From Gammaproteobacteria bacterium (GTDB taxonomy: Bacteria > Pseudomonadota > Gammaproteobacteria > Pseudomonadales > Pseudohongiellaceae): a stretch of 64,000 nt of DNA. A program made the translations under genes and the position numbers. The DNA lies in contig JAFMKB010000002.1 in assembly GCA_017853205.1 (NCBI GenBank), positions 53,962-117,961 of the forward strand. The letters are read 5' to 3'. The notes under the pieces are model-generated. The model was given only the letters and a program-made list of their open reading frames with translations, was not told the DNA's origin and made no database searches. Positions 28,967-37,140 of this stretch are shown here, one piece after another (within the stretch, counting starts at the first letter, position 1; every line of letters starts with the position of its first letter).

Positions 28967-30061
28967 ATGAAAAAGCTTGTTCATGACTTCTACGATCGCT
29001 ACTTCCACGACGAAGAATCGATCATTTTGCTGTTATTGCTTACGGCTGGTTTGATGGTTCTGCTCACGCTGGGTGGAATCTTGGCGCCTTTGTTGACGGC
29101 GATTATCGTCGCCTACCTAATGCAAGGGCTGGTTAACACCTTTCTGAAATACGGCTTTTCGAATCGCCTCGCGTTTTTTCTGGTTTACGTCTTGTTCATC
29201 GGCGCATTCTTAGTGCTGCTTTTCATTCTCCTCCCGCAGGCATGGAATCAACTGAGACGTTTGATTGGTGAGTTGCCAAATTTGCTTAGTCAATGGCAAG
29301 CCTCGCTTATGTTATTACCTGATCGCTACCCCAGTCTGTTTTCAGAGTCGCAGATACAGGAGTTCATCTTAGGCGTGCGGGGTGAGTTAGGAGGGTATGG
29401 ACAGGTCATTCTGGAGTATTCGCTCGCGAGTATTCCCGGCATTATAGATTTGGTTATTTTTCTCATATTGGTTCCGATTCTCGTGTTCTTCGTGATGAAA
29501 GATAAAGGTCAACTTATAGATTGGGCGGGTAATTTTCTTCCTCGCAACCGCCCTTTGATGAGTAAGATTTGGCATGAAATGGACCAACAGATATCGAATT
29601 ACGTGCGAGGTAAAGGGCTTGAGATCATCATTGTCGGCGTTGCAAGTTTTTTGTTGTTCGAAGTCTTGGGGCTTAATTATGCGTTGCTGCTTTCGGTGCT
29701 CGTTGGTCTCTCAGTGATCGTGCCCTATATTGGTGCCACGGCGGTGACCGTTCCAGTCGCTGCGGTAGCGTTCGTCCAATGGGGTATCGGTGGCGAGTTC
29801 TACACTGCAATCATTGCTTATGGCATTTTGCAATTGATAGACGGTAACGTCTTGGTGCCAATTATTTTTTCTGAAGCGGTGAATCTTCATCCTGTGGCCA
29901 TTATTTCGTCGGTCTTGATATTTGGAGGCATCTGGGGTCTGGCAGGTGTATTCTTCGCAATCCCTTTGGCGACGCTAGTGAAGGCTGTCATCAACTCGTG
30001 GCCTAGCAAAGTAGCGGCGGAGTCGGAGTTCACCCCAAACACGCCTGAGACAGAGGGCTAA
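28967..30061 (+). CDS. AI-2E family transporter (PerM-like)
   Basis: A 364-residue inner-membrane protein of the AI-2E/PerM family with about seven hydrophobic segments: LLLLLTAGLMVLLTLGGILAPLLTAI, LAFFLVYVLFIGAFLVLLFIL, IPGIIDLVIFLILVPILVFFVMK and four more in the C-terminal half. The family name comes from TqsA, but PerM members next to tusA have no proven substrate. Conserved G.S..VPYIGA..V.. is present (GLSVIVPYIGATAVTVP). The short acidic tail looks disordered. Confidence 0.9.
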   Translation: MKKLVHDFYDRYFHDEESIILLLLLTAGLMVLLTLGGILAPLLTAIIVAYLMQGLVNTFLKYGFSNRLAFFLVYVLFIGAFLVLLFILLPQAWNQLRRLIGELPNLLSQWQASLMLLPDRYPSLFSESQIQEFILGVRGELGGYGQVILEYSLASIPGIIDLVIFLILVPILVFFVMKDKGQLIDWAGNFLPRNRPLMSKIWHEMDQQISNYVRGKGLEIIIVGVASFLLFEVLGLNYALLLSVLVGLSVIVPYIGATAVTVPVAAVAFVQWGIGGEFYTAIIAYGILQLIDGNVLVPIIFSEAVNLHPVAIISSVLIFGGIWGLAGVFFAIPLATLVKAVINSWPSKVAAESEFTPNTPETEG

Positions 30062-30140
30062 CGACGCACGAGAATCCGACGCATAGCAACGACACCTAAA
30101 GTGCAGTGCAGCCGCATCGGCAGTCTAAGGAAAACGAGTA

Positions 30141-31052
30141 ATGTCAGAAGTGAGTAAAAACGTAAAGTGGACAGCTAGCGGCAGTCTGGTTGCGATAGTT
30201 ACGCCCATGACGGAGGGGGGGAGTATTGATTTTCCCGCGTTCGATAAATTGGTCGAATGGCATATACAATGTGGTACTCATGGCATCGTTGTTGTTGGCA
30301 CAACAGGCGAGTCGGCGACGCTGAGCTCGCATGAACACATCGACCTTATCGCGCATTGTGTCAAAACTGTTGCGGGTAGAATTCCCGTTATCGCAGGTAC
30401 CGGTTCTAACAATACCGCGGAGGCTCTTTTATTTACCGCCGAGGCGAAAGAGCGGGGCGCAGATGCCTGCCTTTTAGTTACACCTTACTATACGAAACCC
30501 TCACAAAGAGGGCTCTATGAGCACTTTAAGCGAATAGCTGAAGGCGTAGACATTCCGCAAATACTCTACAACGTCCCCGGGCGCACGATGTGTGATTTGT
30601 CCCTCGAGACAGTGGATGCGCTCGCGGATATTCCCAATATCGTTGGGATAAAAGATGCGACAGGTGATAAAGATCGTGGCCTTGCATTAATTGACCGTTG
30701 CGGAGATCGGCTAGCGATCTATTGCGGCGAAGATGCGTTGAATTGCGAACTCATTCTAGCCGGTGCGAAAGGCGCTATCTCTGTGACAGCGAATGTTGCC
30801 CCCGCTGAAATGGCACGAGTGTGTGAGTTCGCGTTAGCAGGTGACGCAGAGAACGCTCGCGACGTAGACAGCGCATTAAAACTGCTACACCGAGAGCTGT
30901 TTATCGAAGCCAATCCAGTCCCTGTAAAGTGGGCGCTTTGGCAAATGGGCCGAATTAATAGGGGTATCCGTTTGCCTCTCGTGGAACTCGACGAAAAATT
31001 TCACGTCAAAGTACTCGATGCATTGTTAAATGCTGGTATCAACGTAGGATAG
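30141..31052 (+). CDS. dapA: 4-hydroxy-tetrahydrodipicolinate synthase
   Basis: A 303-residue aldolase-fold enzyme that condenses pyruvate and aspartate semialdehyde, the first committed step to lysine and meso-diaminopimelate. The Schiff-base Lys171 lies in VGIKDATGDK, the catalytic Tyr in YNVPGRT (Tyr143) and GTTGES (53-58) binds pyruvate. The N-terminus is 10 residues longer than in E. coli DapA. It is followed by bamC, as in E. coli and Pseudomonas; bcp and gcvR, often just upstream, are missing here. Confidence 0.97.
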   Translation: MSEVSKNVKWTASGSLVAIVTPMTEGGSIDFPAFDKLVEWHIQCGTHGIVVVGTTGESATLSSHEHIDLIAHCVKTVAGRIPVIAGTGSNNTAEALLFTAEAKERGADACLLVTPYYTKPSQRGLYEHFKRIAEGVDIPQILYNVPGRTMCDLSLETVDALADIPNIVGIKDATGDKDRGLALIDRCGDRLAIYCGEDALNCELILAGAKGAISVTANVAPAEMARVCEFALAGDAENARDVDSALKLLHRELFIEANPVPVKWALWQMGRINRGIRLPLVELDEKFHVKVLDALLNAGINVG

Positions 31053-31127
31053 TCAAAAGAGTTATTCGTCTCGTGATTGCGGTGAAAGAATCGCATATTA
31101 AATAAAAGACTCCGCTGGGAATAGGCA

Positions 31128-32231
31128 ATGCATTATAAATTTCATCACTCGCTCCGACTGGCCTCTATTGCACTTTTTTTAAGCGTTAGCGCTTGCAGTA
31201 TTCCTGGTTTGGATAAAATAGGCTTAACCGGCGAAGACGGTCTGATACGCGATCGCGTAGGCGACTATAGAGATGCACCCATTTTGCCGCAGATGGACGT
31301 CCCAAGCGATCTCGACAGCTATACTATCGATCAGCTCTACGTTATCCCACAGGTCGTCGAAGTAGCAGCGAACGCCGAACCGTTCGACGATGTGCCAATG
31401 CCGAAGCCAATCGAGACGAGGCGGCGGGAGGGGGTCATCATCCAGAATTTGGGCGATAGCCGCTGGATACTCCTCGATGCGACACCCGCTCAGGTATGGC
31501 CTTTGGTACGTGACTTTTGGTCACGTCTAAATGTCGTTCTGGACTATGAAAATCCGAGTAGCGGGATCGCCGAAACGGCCTGGGTTGAAGTAAATTCGGA
31601 GCCTCTTTTAAGACACAAATACAGAATCAGTATCGAGCCCGGATTACATTCGGGCTATGCCGAAATCTATGTTATTCATATGTCGGATTTGCGCACCGAT
31701 CCAATCCCTTTGGTGCTCAACTGGCCTGAAACATCGGACTCCGTGGACAGAGAGAGACAAATTCTTGATGCCCTTTCGCAGTATTTGGCGGACCGCAATG
31801 ATGTTTATCAGGCATCGTCTTCGAGTCTGCTGGCCGGCAGTATTGAATCGGCACGCAAAGCGAATCTCATCGATATAGGGACTGAGAATGAAAAGTTAGC
31901 GCTCCGCATCAATTACGGCCGTGCTTGGGTGCAGGTGCGGCAGGCAATTGAGCGCGCAGAAATCGAAATCGTAGACGCTAATCGCGACCAGTCGGTGATC
32001 AGCGTTAAGTTCGCAGGGGTCAAAGACGACACAGACGAACCAGGCTTTTTCGGGCGTATGCTAGGCAGAGGTCGCGGGCAGGACACTGCGCTGCTGCAAG
32101 AATTTGCAGTCAGGCTTCTCGATACTAGCGATACGATCGATGTCGTTATTGAGAACTTAGCAGAGGAACAATCCTCCCAGAGTCGCCTGACCACAGAGCT
32201 TCTCCAAGAGATTAATGAGAACCTAATCTAG
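31128..32231 (+). CDS. bamC: Outer membrane protein assembly factor BamC
   Basis: A 367-residue lipoprotein of the Bam complex. The signal ends in VSAC with lipidated Cys23. The N-terminal part has the BamC lasso region (DRVGDYRDAPILPQMDVPSDLDSYTIDQLYVIP), which in E. coli contacts BamD, then two helix-grip domains (RWILLDATPAQVWPLVRDFW and RAWVQVRQAIERAEIEIVD). It follows dapA in the classic order. Outer-membrane attached, facing the periplasm for most of its length. Confidence 0.93.
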   Translation: MHYKFHHSLRLASIALFLSVSACSIPGLDKIGLTGEDGLIRDRVGDYRDAPILPQMDVPSDLDSYTIDQLYVIPQVVEVAANAEPFDDVPMPKPIETRRREGVIIQNLGDSRWILLDATPAQVWPLVRDFWSRLNVVLDYENPSSGIAETAWVEVNSEPLLRHKYRISIEPGLHSGYAEIYVIHMSDLRTDPIPLVLNWPETSDSVDRERQILDALSQYLADRNDVYQASSSSLLAGSIESARKANLIDIGTENEKLALRINYGRAWVQVRQAIERAEIEIVDANRDQSVISVKFAGVKDDTDEPGFFGRMLGRGRGQDTALLQEFAVRLLDTSDTIDVVIENLAEEQSSQSRLTTELLQEINENLI

Positions 32232-32247
32232 TCCCTGGTCTTAACTC

Positions 32248-33513
32248 ATGGAAACACTTTTTCTGCTTATCTCTCTGGGCGCGACAGCCTGTTTAGTAAT
32301 CGCTGTAATTTGGTTAGCGACAAAGCTGCAGAGACAAAGAGAAACCAATCTTGTCTTAGAGAAAACCCTTGAACTCGAAAAGTCACAGTTTGAAGAGAAG
32401 CTCGCGCTTCTCAAAGAGTCTAAAGAAGAGTTAAGTCTGCAGTTTAAAAACCTTGCGAATGAAATATTCGACGACAAAAGCAAGCGCTTCGAAGAGAAAA
32501 ATCAGCAAAGCCTTTCAGCTCTGCTTAATCCCCTGCAGGATAGAATCAGAACGTTTGAGAAGCGAGTCGAAGAGACTTACAGCAATGAAGCTAGAGAGAG
32601 GCATACACTCGGCGCTGAGATCAAAAAGCTTTATGAACTCAACGATAAGCTGGGTGCAGAGGCGGCAAACCTTGTGCAAGCGCTCAAGGGCGACAACAAG
32701 TCGCAGGGCAACTGGGGAGAGCTAATTCTCACGAGTATTCTCGAGCGTTCCGGACTCACTAAGGGCGTCGAATATGAGGTACAAGTTAGTTTGAACGCTG
32801 AGGACGGTAGCCGCCTGCAGCCTGATGTCGTTGTCCATCTTCCTGAGTCGAGGGATATAATTATTGACTCGAAGGTCTCCCTTAAAGCATGGGAGGGCTT
32901 TACTAGCGCCGAAGACCCAGAATCGAAAGAAGGCTATCTAAAACAACACATCCAGTCCATTCGTGGTCACGTTCGTGGCTTAGCGGCAAAAAACTATCAG
33001 AATCTTATTGGTGTTAACTCGCTAGACTATGTTTTCTTGTTTATGCCTATCGAATCCGCCTACTCGGTCGCGATACAAGAAGCTCCCGATCTTAACCATG
33101 AAGCGTTCGAGAAGAACGTGATTTTCGTTGGTCCAACTACGCTTTTGACAACGCTCAAGACCGTGCAAAATTTGTGGCGTTTGGCGCAGCAGAATCAAAA
33201 TGCCAAGCAAATTGCTGAAGCAGCAGGTCGGCTTTACGATAAATTTGTCGCCTTTAGCGAAGATATTGAAGAGTTAGGTAAAAGGTTGGAAGCGGCAAAT
33301 GCGACTTATGACAAGGCGCATAATAAGCTAACAAGCGGTCGAGGGAATCTCATTTCCAGAGCCGAAAAACTTCGCGAATTAGGAGCAAAAACAGCTAAAA
33401 AGCATAAAACGCATGTGCTTGATAAGGCCTTAGGCATTGATGAGGACGATGTGTCTATTACTACTGCTCTGCCTAATGCTGCTGATTCTCAAGAGGCTCC
33501 GTTTGATGAATGA
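32248..33513 (+). CDS. rmuC: DNA recombination protein RmuC
   Basis: A 421-residue protein with an N-terminal membrane segment (LFLLISLGATACLVIAVIWLAT), a long coiled coil (about residues 30-160) and the RmuC nuclease-like core containing GNWGELILTSILERSGL, DIIIDSKVSLKAWEGF and DYVFLFMPIESAY. The core is related to PD-(D/E)XK enzymes; the acidic and lysine residues of IIDSKVS are part of the putative active site. RmuC limits small inversions at inverted repeats in E. coli. It overlaps miaE by 8 nt. Confidence 0.95.
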   Translation: METLFLLISLGATACLVIAVIWLATKLQRQRETNLVLEKTLELEKSQFEEKLALLKESKEELSLQFKNLANEIFDDKSKRFEEKNQQSLSALLNPLQDRIRTFEKRVEETYSNEARERHTLGAEIKKLYELNDKLGAEAANLVQALKGDNKSQGNWGELILTSILERSGLTKGVEYEVQVSLNAEDGSRLQPDVVVHLPESRDIIIDSKVSLKAWEGFTSAEDPESKEGYLKQHIQSIRGHVRGLAAKNYQNLIGVNSLDYVFLFMPIESAYSVAIQEAPDLNHEAFEKNVIFVGPTTLLTTLKTVQNLWRLAQQNQNAKQIAEAAGRLYDKFVAFSEDIEELGKRLEAANATYDKAHNKLTSGRGNLISRAEKLRELGAKTAKKHKTHVLDKALGIDEDDVSITTALPNAADSQEAPFDE

Positions 33514-34132
33514 CTCGCTCGCCGACTTATTGACGCCAATACAAAGTTTCTTGCACTGCAGGACACCCGATGCATGGATCGAAGCTGCCAGTAAAAATCA
33601 GTCACTGCTTCTTGTTGATCATGCCAACTGTGAGAAAAAAGCTGCGTCTACAGCAATGAACTTAATGTATAAGTACACTGATAGGCCTGAGCTATTGAAG
33701 AAAATGTCGCAGTTAGCACGAGAAGAGCTTTTGCATTTTCAACAAGTCGTTGAGCTCATGCAGGCAAGAGGCGTGCGTTACGAAGGAGTATCCGCGTCAA
33801 GGTATGCAGCGAGTCTTAGGGCGCTGTCCGAATCGAAGGGCGAGGTGCAACTCGTCGATACGCTGCTTATAGGTGCAATTATTGAAGCCCGCTCTTGCGA
33901 ACGCTTCGCAGCGTTAGCACCGCATCTGGATGACGAATTAGCGAAATTTTATCGAAGTTTGCTTAAGTCTGAAGCGCGACACTATGAAGATTATTTGGAG
34001 CTTGCTTCAGCCTATGCGCCAGCCGCGGGAGTTGATGTCGAAGAAAGGCTTCAGACGTTTCTTGCGGCCGAAGCGCTGCTAGTGGAAAGCGAGGATTCGC
34101 AATTCCGATTTCACTCGGGCGCGCCCGTGTAA
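33506..34132 (+). CDS. miaE: tRNA 2-methylthio-N6-isopentenyladenosine hydroxylase MiaE
   Basis: A 208-residue diiron enzyme that hydroxylates the isopentenyl group of ms2i6A37 in tRNAs reading UNN codons. Ferritin-like metal ligands are visible: Glu43 (CEKKA), Glu74 and His77 (REELLHF), Glu127 (IIEARSCE) and Glu156/His159 (SEARHYEDY). ATG 33506 has agagg upstream and overlaps the rmuC stop by 8 nt; an earlier in-frame start at 33437 would add an unlikely leucine-rich segment. O2 is needed, so aerobic life is implied. Confidence 0.94.
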   Translation: MNDSLADLLTPIQSFLHCRTPDAWIEAASKNQSLLLVDHANCEKKAASTAMNLMYKYTDRPELLKKMSQLAREELLHFQQVVELMQARGVRYEGVSASRYAASLRALSESKGEVQLVDTLLIGAIIEARSCERFAALAPHLDDELAKFYRSLLKSEARHYEDYLELASAYAPAAGVDVEERLQTFLAAEALLVESEDSQFRFHSGAPV

Positions 34133-34144
34133 ACTTTCTTGAGG

Positions 34145-34702
34145 TTAGGGTTTGCAGGCGTTAGGCGCGGTAAAATTAGCGCCCATCCGCCTGGTTAACT
34201 CCGCCACGTCTCTGCACGGGATCGAGTTATTGCCGGCAAGGTTCAACGATCTCAGCGTTTGAATCCTAAGCAGTGGCGAAATATCTTCGATAAGATTGTC
34301 GCTTAGATTTAGTCCGCTCAGTCTGTCAAGACGCTCCAACGGGGTGAGATTACTAATTCGATTTTTCCCCAGATCAATAAATCGCAAATTTTGAAGACGC
34401 GAGATATTCGCTAAATCGGTTACCTCGGAATTTGCGCAGGCGAGAACCTGCAGCTGATCTTCGCTTTCAATTTTTTGCTGCCGCAGCGCGAAATTGATGC
34501 AGCCCTGCAGGTCTGCGCTGCGTACCTCGCCGGTGTACAAGCGGTCTTGAGGATCGAATACTGCGGTGTTGTTTATCGATACGGTGTAGGGGCTTGAACA
34601 TGCAGAAAGCATTAACGCAAACGTAAACGCTTTCGAGGCTAAGCCAGCAAGTCCATGCAAGAGCTGCTTTTTGATCGGTTCACCTAGACTGCTTGTAGGC
34701 AT
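34145..34702 (-). CDS. Leucine-rich-repeat lipoprotein
   Basis: A 185-residue lipoprotein with the lipobox LSAC and lipidated Cys35. The C-terminal half holds about three leucine-rich repeats of the bacterial 22-residue kind (LQNLRFIDLGKNRISNLTPL, LDRLSGLNLSDNLIEDISPL, IQTLRSLNLAGNNSI), capped by a cysteine pair that could form a disulfide (PCRDVAEL ... PNACK). The N-terminal part is unrecognised. Aspartate is absent at position +2, so outer-membrane sorting is expected. The role is unknown; the fold suggests protein binding. It ends 12 nt from miaE. Confidence 0.8.
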   Translation of the reverse strand: MPTSSLGEPIKKQLLHGLAGLASKAFTFALMLSACSSPYTVSINNTAVFDPQDRLYTGEVRSADLQGCINFALRQQKIESEDQLQVLACANSEVTDLANISRLQNLRFIDLGKNRISNLTPLERLDRLSGLNLSDNLIEDISPLLRIQTLRSLNLAGNNSIPCRDVAELTRRMGANFTAPNACKP

Positions 34703-35019
34703 CTGATAGATCTCTTAATAACATTCCAATGGCTTCGCAACGGCGCGTATCAAAGTATTAATCAGTTCAGAAGAGGAGGTTGCTCTCTTGAACGGACAAT
34801 GTAAAGCCACTTACATCGAGTGTAGCATCGTTGAACTGGAACCGTCCTCTGTGGCTGGCAATTGGTAGATTTCCTCGCTAGACTTCGTCTCAACTGCTGA
34901 TGTCACGGTAGACACTATTTCTCTGCTGGCAGACTCGCTCTAAATCGGTTGGCGGTCGGAGACCCCTGCTGGGAATTTAATGGCACTGCGGCGTTTTTAA
35001 CTTTCAAGAAGGAATACAC
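34703..35019. other. 317-nt intergenic region upstream of the FKBP gene
   Basis: I see no gene here. It contains a short inverted repeat, ATGTAA (34799-34804) and TTACAT (34811-34816), and regulatory sequence for two divergent genes. No clear -35/-10 pair stood out. Confidence 0.55.
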
Positions 35020-35766
35020 ATGTCGAATCACTCGATCACCTCACTGTCCCATTCGTTAACAACGAGCGTCGCGCGTGCCGCATCATCGTTGTCAGCGGTC
35101 GCGAGCCTCTCTTTTCTTCTAATGAGTCAGGCTTCTGCGCAGGAAGCAATCGATCTCACCGATGAAGATAATCGCATCGGCTATTCTATCGGTGTGAATA
35201 TCGGCCAGAACCTTGTTGCACAGGGCATCATTGCCGGTATCGACATGAATAGTTTCGTGGCGGGTATGCGTGACGCAGCCGGCGATACTATCCAGTTAAG
35301 CAATGAGGAGTTGTTCGCCGCGATTCAGCTTTTCCAAGAGCGTATGACAGCGGCTGCGCAGGCGGAAATGGAAGCTAATCTCGCCTCTACGCAGGCCTTC
35401 CTCGAGTCTAACGGTGCCAGAGAGGGGGTGGTTAGCACCGCGTCGGGTTTGCAGTATGAGGTGATTACAAGTGGCCCAGCCGATGGCGGGTCGCCAACGG
35501 CAAATGACGCCGTGCTCGCTCACTATCATGGCACCCTCATTGATGGGACCGTATTTGACAGTTCGGTTGACCGTGGCGAACCCGCTGAGTTTGGACTTAA
35601 CCAAGTGATTAGCGGTTGGACCGAGGCGCTACAGCTGATGAGTGTAGGTGATAAATGGCGTTTGTTTTTACCACCAAATCTAGCCTACGGCGAGCAGTCG
35701 CCTACGCCAGCGATTCCGCCAAACTCTGCGTTAATATTTGAAGTAGAGCTGCTCGAAATACGCTAG
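35020..35766 (+). CDS. FKBP-type peptidyl-prolyl isomerase, periplasmic
   Basis: A 248-residue Mip/FkpA-like isomerase. A long signal peptide ends near MSQASAQ (about residue 41). The N-terminal dimerisation part (DLTDEDNRIGYSIGVNIGQNLVAQG) leads through a helix to the FKBP domain (about 145-248) with YHGTLIDGTVFDSSVDRGEPAEFGLNQVISGWTEALQLM and the PPNLAYGEQ motif. It assists folding in the periplasm. Aromatic active-site residues are kept. A stable hairpin follows the gene. Confidence 0.93.
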   Translation: MSNHSITSLSHSLTTSVARAASSLSAVASLSFLLMSQASAQEAIDLTDEDNRIGYSIGVNIGQNLVAQGIIAGIDMNSFVAGMRDAAGDTIQLSNEELFAAIQLFQERMTAAAQAEMEANLASTQAFLESNGAREGVVSTASGLQYEVITSGPADGGSPTANDAVLAHYHGTLIDGTVFDSSVDRGEPAEFGLNQVISGWTEALQLMSVGDKWRLFLPPNLAYGEQSPTPAIPPNSALIFEVELLEIR

Positions 35767-35780
35767 CGTATCGTTTTACC

Positions 35781-35810
35781 GCTAAGTGCGCCTTCTTTGG
35801 CGCGCTTAGC
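35781..35810 (+). terminator. GC-rich hairpin after the FKBP gene
   Basis: GCTAAG-T-GCGCC and GGCGC-G-CTTAGC pair into a 12-bp stem with one G.T and a TTCTTT loop, lying 15 nt after the stop. The U tract is poor, so it may stabilise the 3' end as much as terminate. Confidence 0.6.
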
Positions 35811-35844
35811 TTAGGCCCTAGTTTACTTGTGTTTGTGGATTCCC

Positions 35845-37140
35845 ATGATCGCCGATTTTAATGCACGTTTGCTCGAGTTCCTCGATTCAAGTCCGACCCC
35901 TTTTCACGCGGTAGCATGTCTCAGTAAGAGACTAAAGGAAGCTGGCTTCAGCCAAGTTGTCGACGGCGATAGCTGGCATCTGCAACCCGGCGGTCGTTAC
36001 TTCGTCGTGCGAAATGAATCGGCGATCGTGGCGTTTATTTACGGTACCGAGCCATTGGTTGAAAATGGGATCAGAGTCGCGGGCGCACACACCGATAGCC
36101 CCTGTCTCAAAGTAAAACCTGTTCCCGTGGTTAAAAAGCAAGGGTATGTTCAGCTTGGAGTCGAAGTTTACGGCGGCGCATTATTAAACCCTTGGTTTGA
36201 CCGTGATTTATCACTTGCTGGGCGGGTGGATTATCTTACCGCGAACGGAAGCTTGCAGTCGACGCTGCTCGATTTGCATAGGCCCGTAGCATTTATCCCG
36301 AGCCTTGCGATTCATCTTGATCGCACTGCCAACGAGGGGAGAAAAATCAACCCTCAGACTGAAATGGCACCACTGATTACACAATTCTCTGGCGACGAGG
36401 ATTTCTCCCTCGAGGCTTTTCTTCTCGATCAAATTCAGGCGCTACCTGAGAGCGAGACCGCAGCAGAAGTGCTATCGCATGAATTGATGTTTTATGACAC
36501 ACAGCCTGCCGAGTTTTTGGGGCTAAAGGATGAGTTTTTAGCCTCTGCGCGATTGGATAATCTATTGAGTTGCTTTCTCGCCTGTGAGGCTCTCTGTGAT
36601 GCGCCTGAGACGCATACGTCTGTCGTGGTGTGCAATGATCACGAAGAAGTGGGTAGTGTCTCGACGTCGGGCGCTCAGGGGCCACTGCTTCGTTCTGTGA
36701 TTGAGAGGCTACTCAGTTCGTCCGAAGCGCAAGCTGACGGTTTCGACCGCTTAATCAGTCAATCGGCGATGCTCTCGATCGACAATGCGCATGGCATTCA
36801 CCCGAATTTCATCGATCGGCACGATGATAAGCACGGTCCGTTACTAAACAAAGGGCCGGTAATTAAGATTAATGCTAATCAGCGCTATGCTAGCAACTCT
36901 CACTCTGTGGCATTGTTCAAGTCTCTATGCGCCAGAGTGGGCGTTACACCTCAGCTGTTTGCAATGCGCGCGGACATGGCATGTGGCAGTACCATCGGAC
37001 CAATCACCTCGGCCTCATTAGGAATCGAGACCGTAGACGTTGGTGTACCTACCTTTGGTATGCACTCTATCCGAGAACTCGCAGGTTCTGAAGATGCATG
37101 CGCACTCGCAAAGGTGGTTAACGCTTTTTTCTCGCGTTAG
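35845..37140 (+). CDS. apeB: M18 family aminopeptidase
   Basis: A 431-residue zinc aminopeptidase of the M18 family (aspartyl aminopeptidase-like). Metal and catalytic residues are in AHTDSP (residues 81-86, His82), SARLDNLLSCF and NDHEEVGSVSTSGAQGPLL, with the late RADMACGSTIGPI and GIETVDVGVPTFGMHSIRE segments also conserved. ATG 35845 is preferred over a TTG at 35827 because homologues begin near IADFNARLLEFLDSSPTPFHA. The stop overlaps the mnmC stop by 4 nt (ttag). Confidence 0.93.
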   Translation: MIADFNARLLEFLDSSPTPFHAVACLSKRLKEAGFSQVVDGDSWHLQPGGRYFVVRNESAIVAFIYGTEPLVENGIRVAGAHTDSPCLKVKPVPVVKKQGYVQLGVEVYGGALLNPWFDRDLSLAGRVDYLTANGSLQSTLLDLHRPVAFIPSLAIHLDRTANEGRKINPQTEMAPLITQFSGDEDFSLEAFLLDQIQALPESETAAEVLSHELMFYDTQPAEFLGLKDEFLASARLDNLLSCFLACEALCDAPETHTSVVVCNDHEEVGSVSTSGAQGPLLRSVIERLLSSSEAQADGFDRLISQSAMLSIDNAHGIHPNFIDRHDDKHGPLLNKGPVIKINANQRYASNSHSVALFKSLCARVGVTPQLFAMRADMACGSTIGPITSASLGIETVDVGVPTFGMHSIRELAGSEDACALAKVVNAFFSR

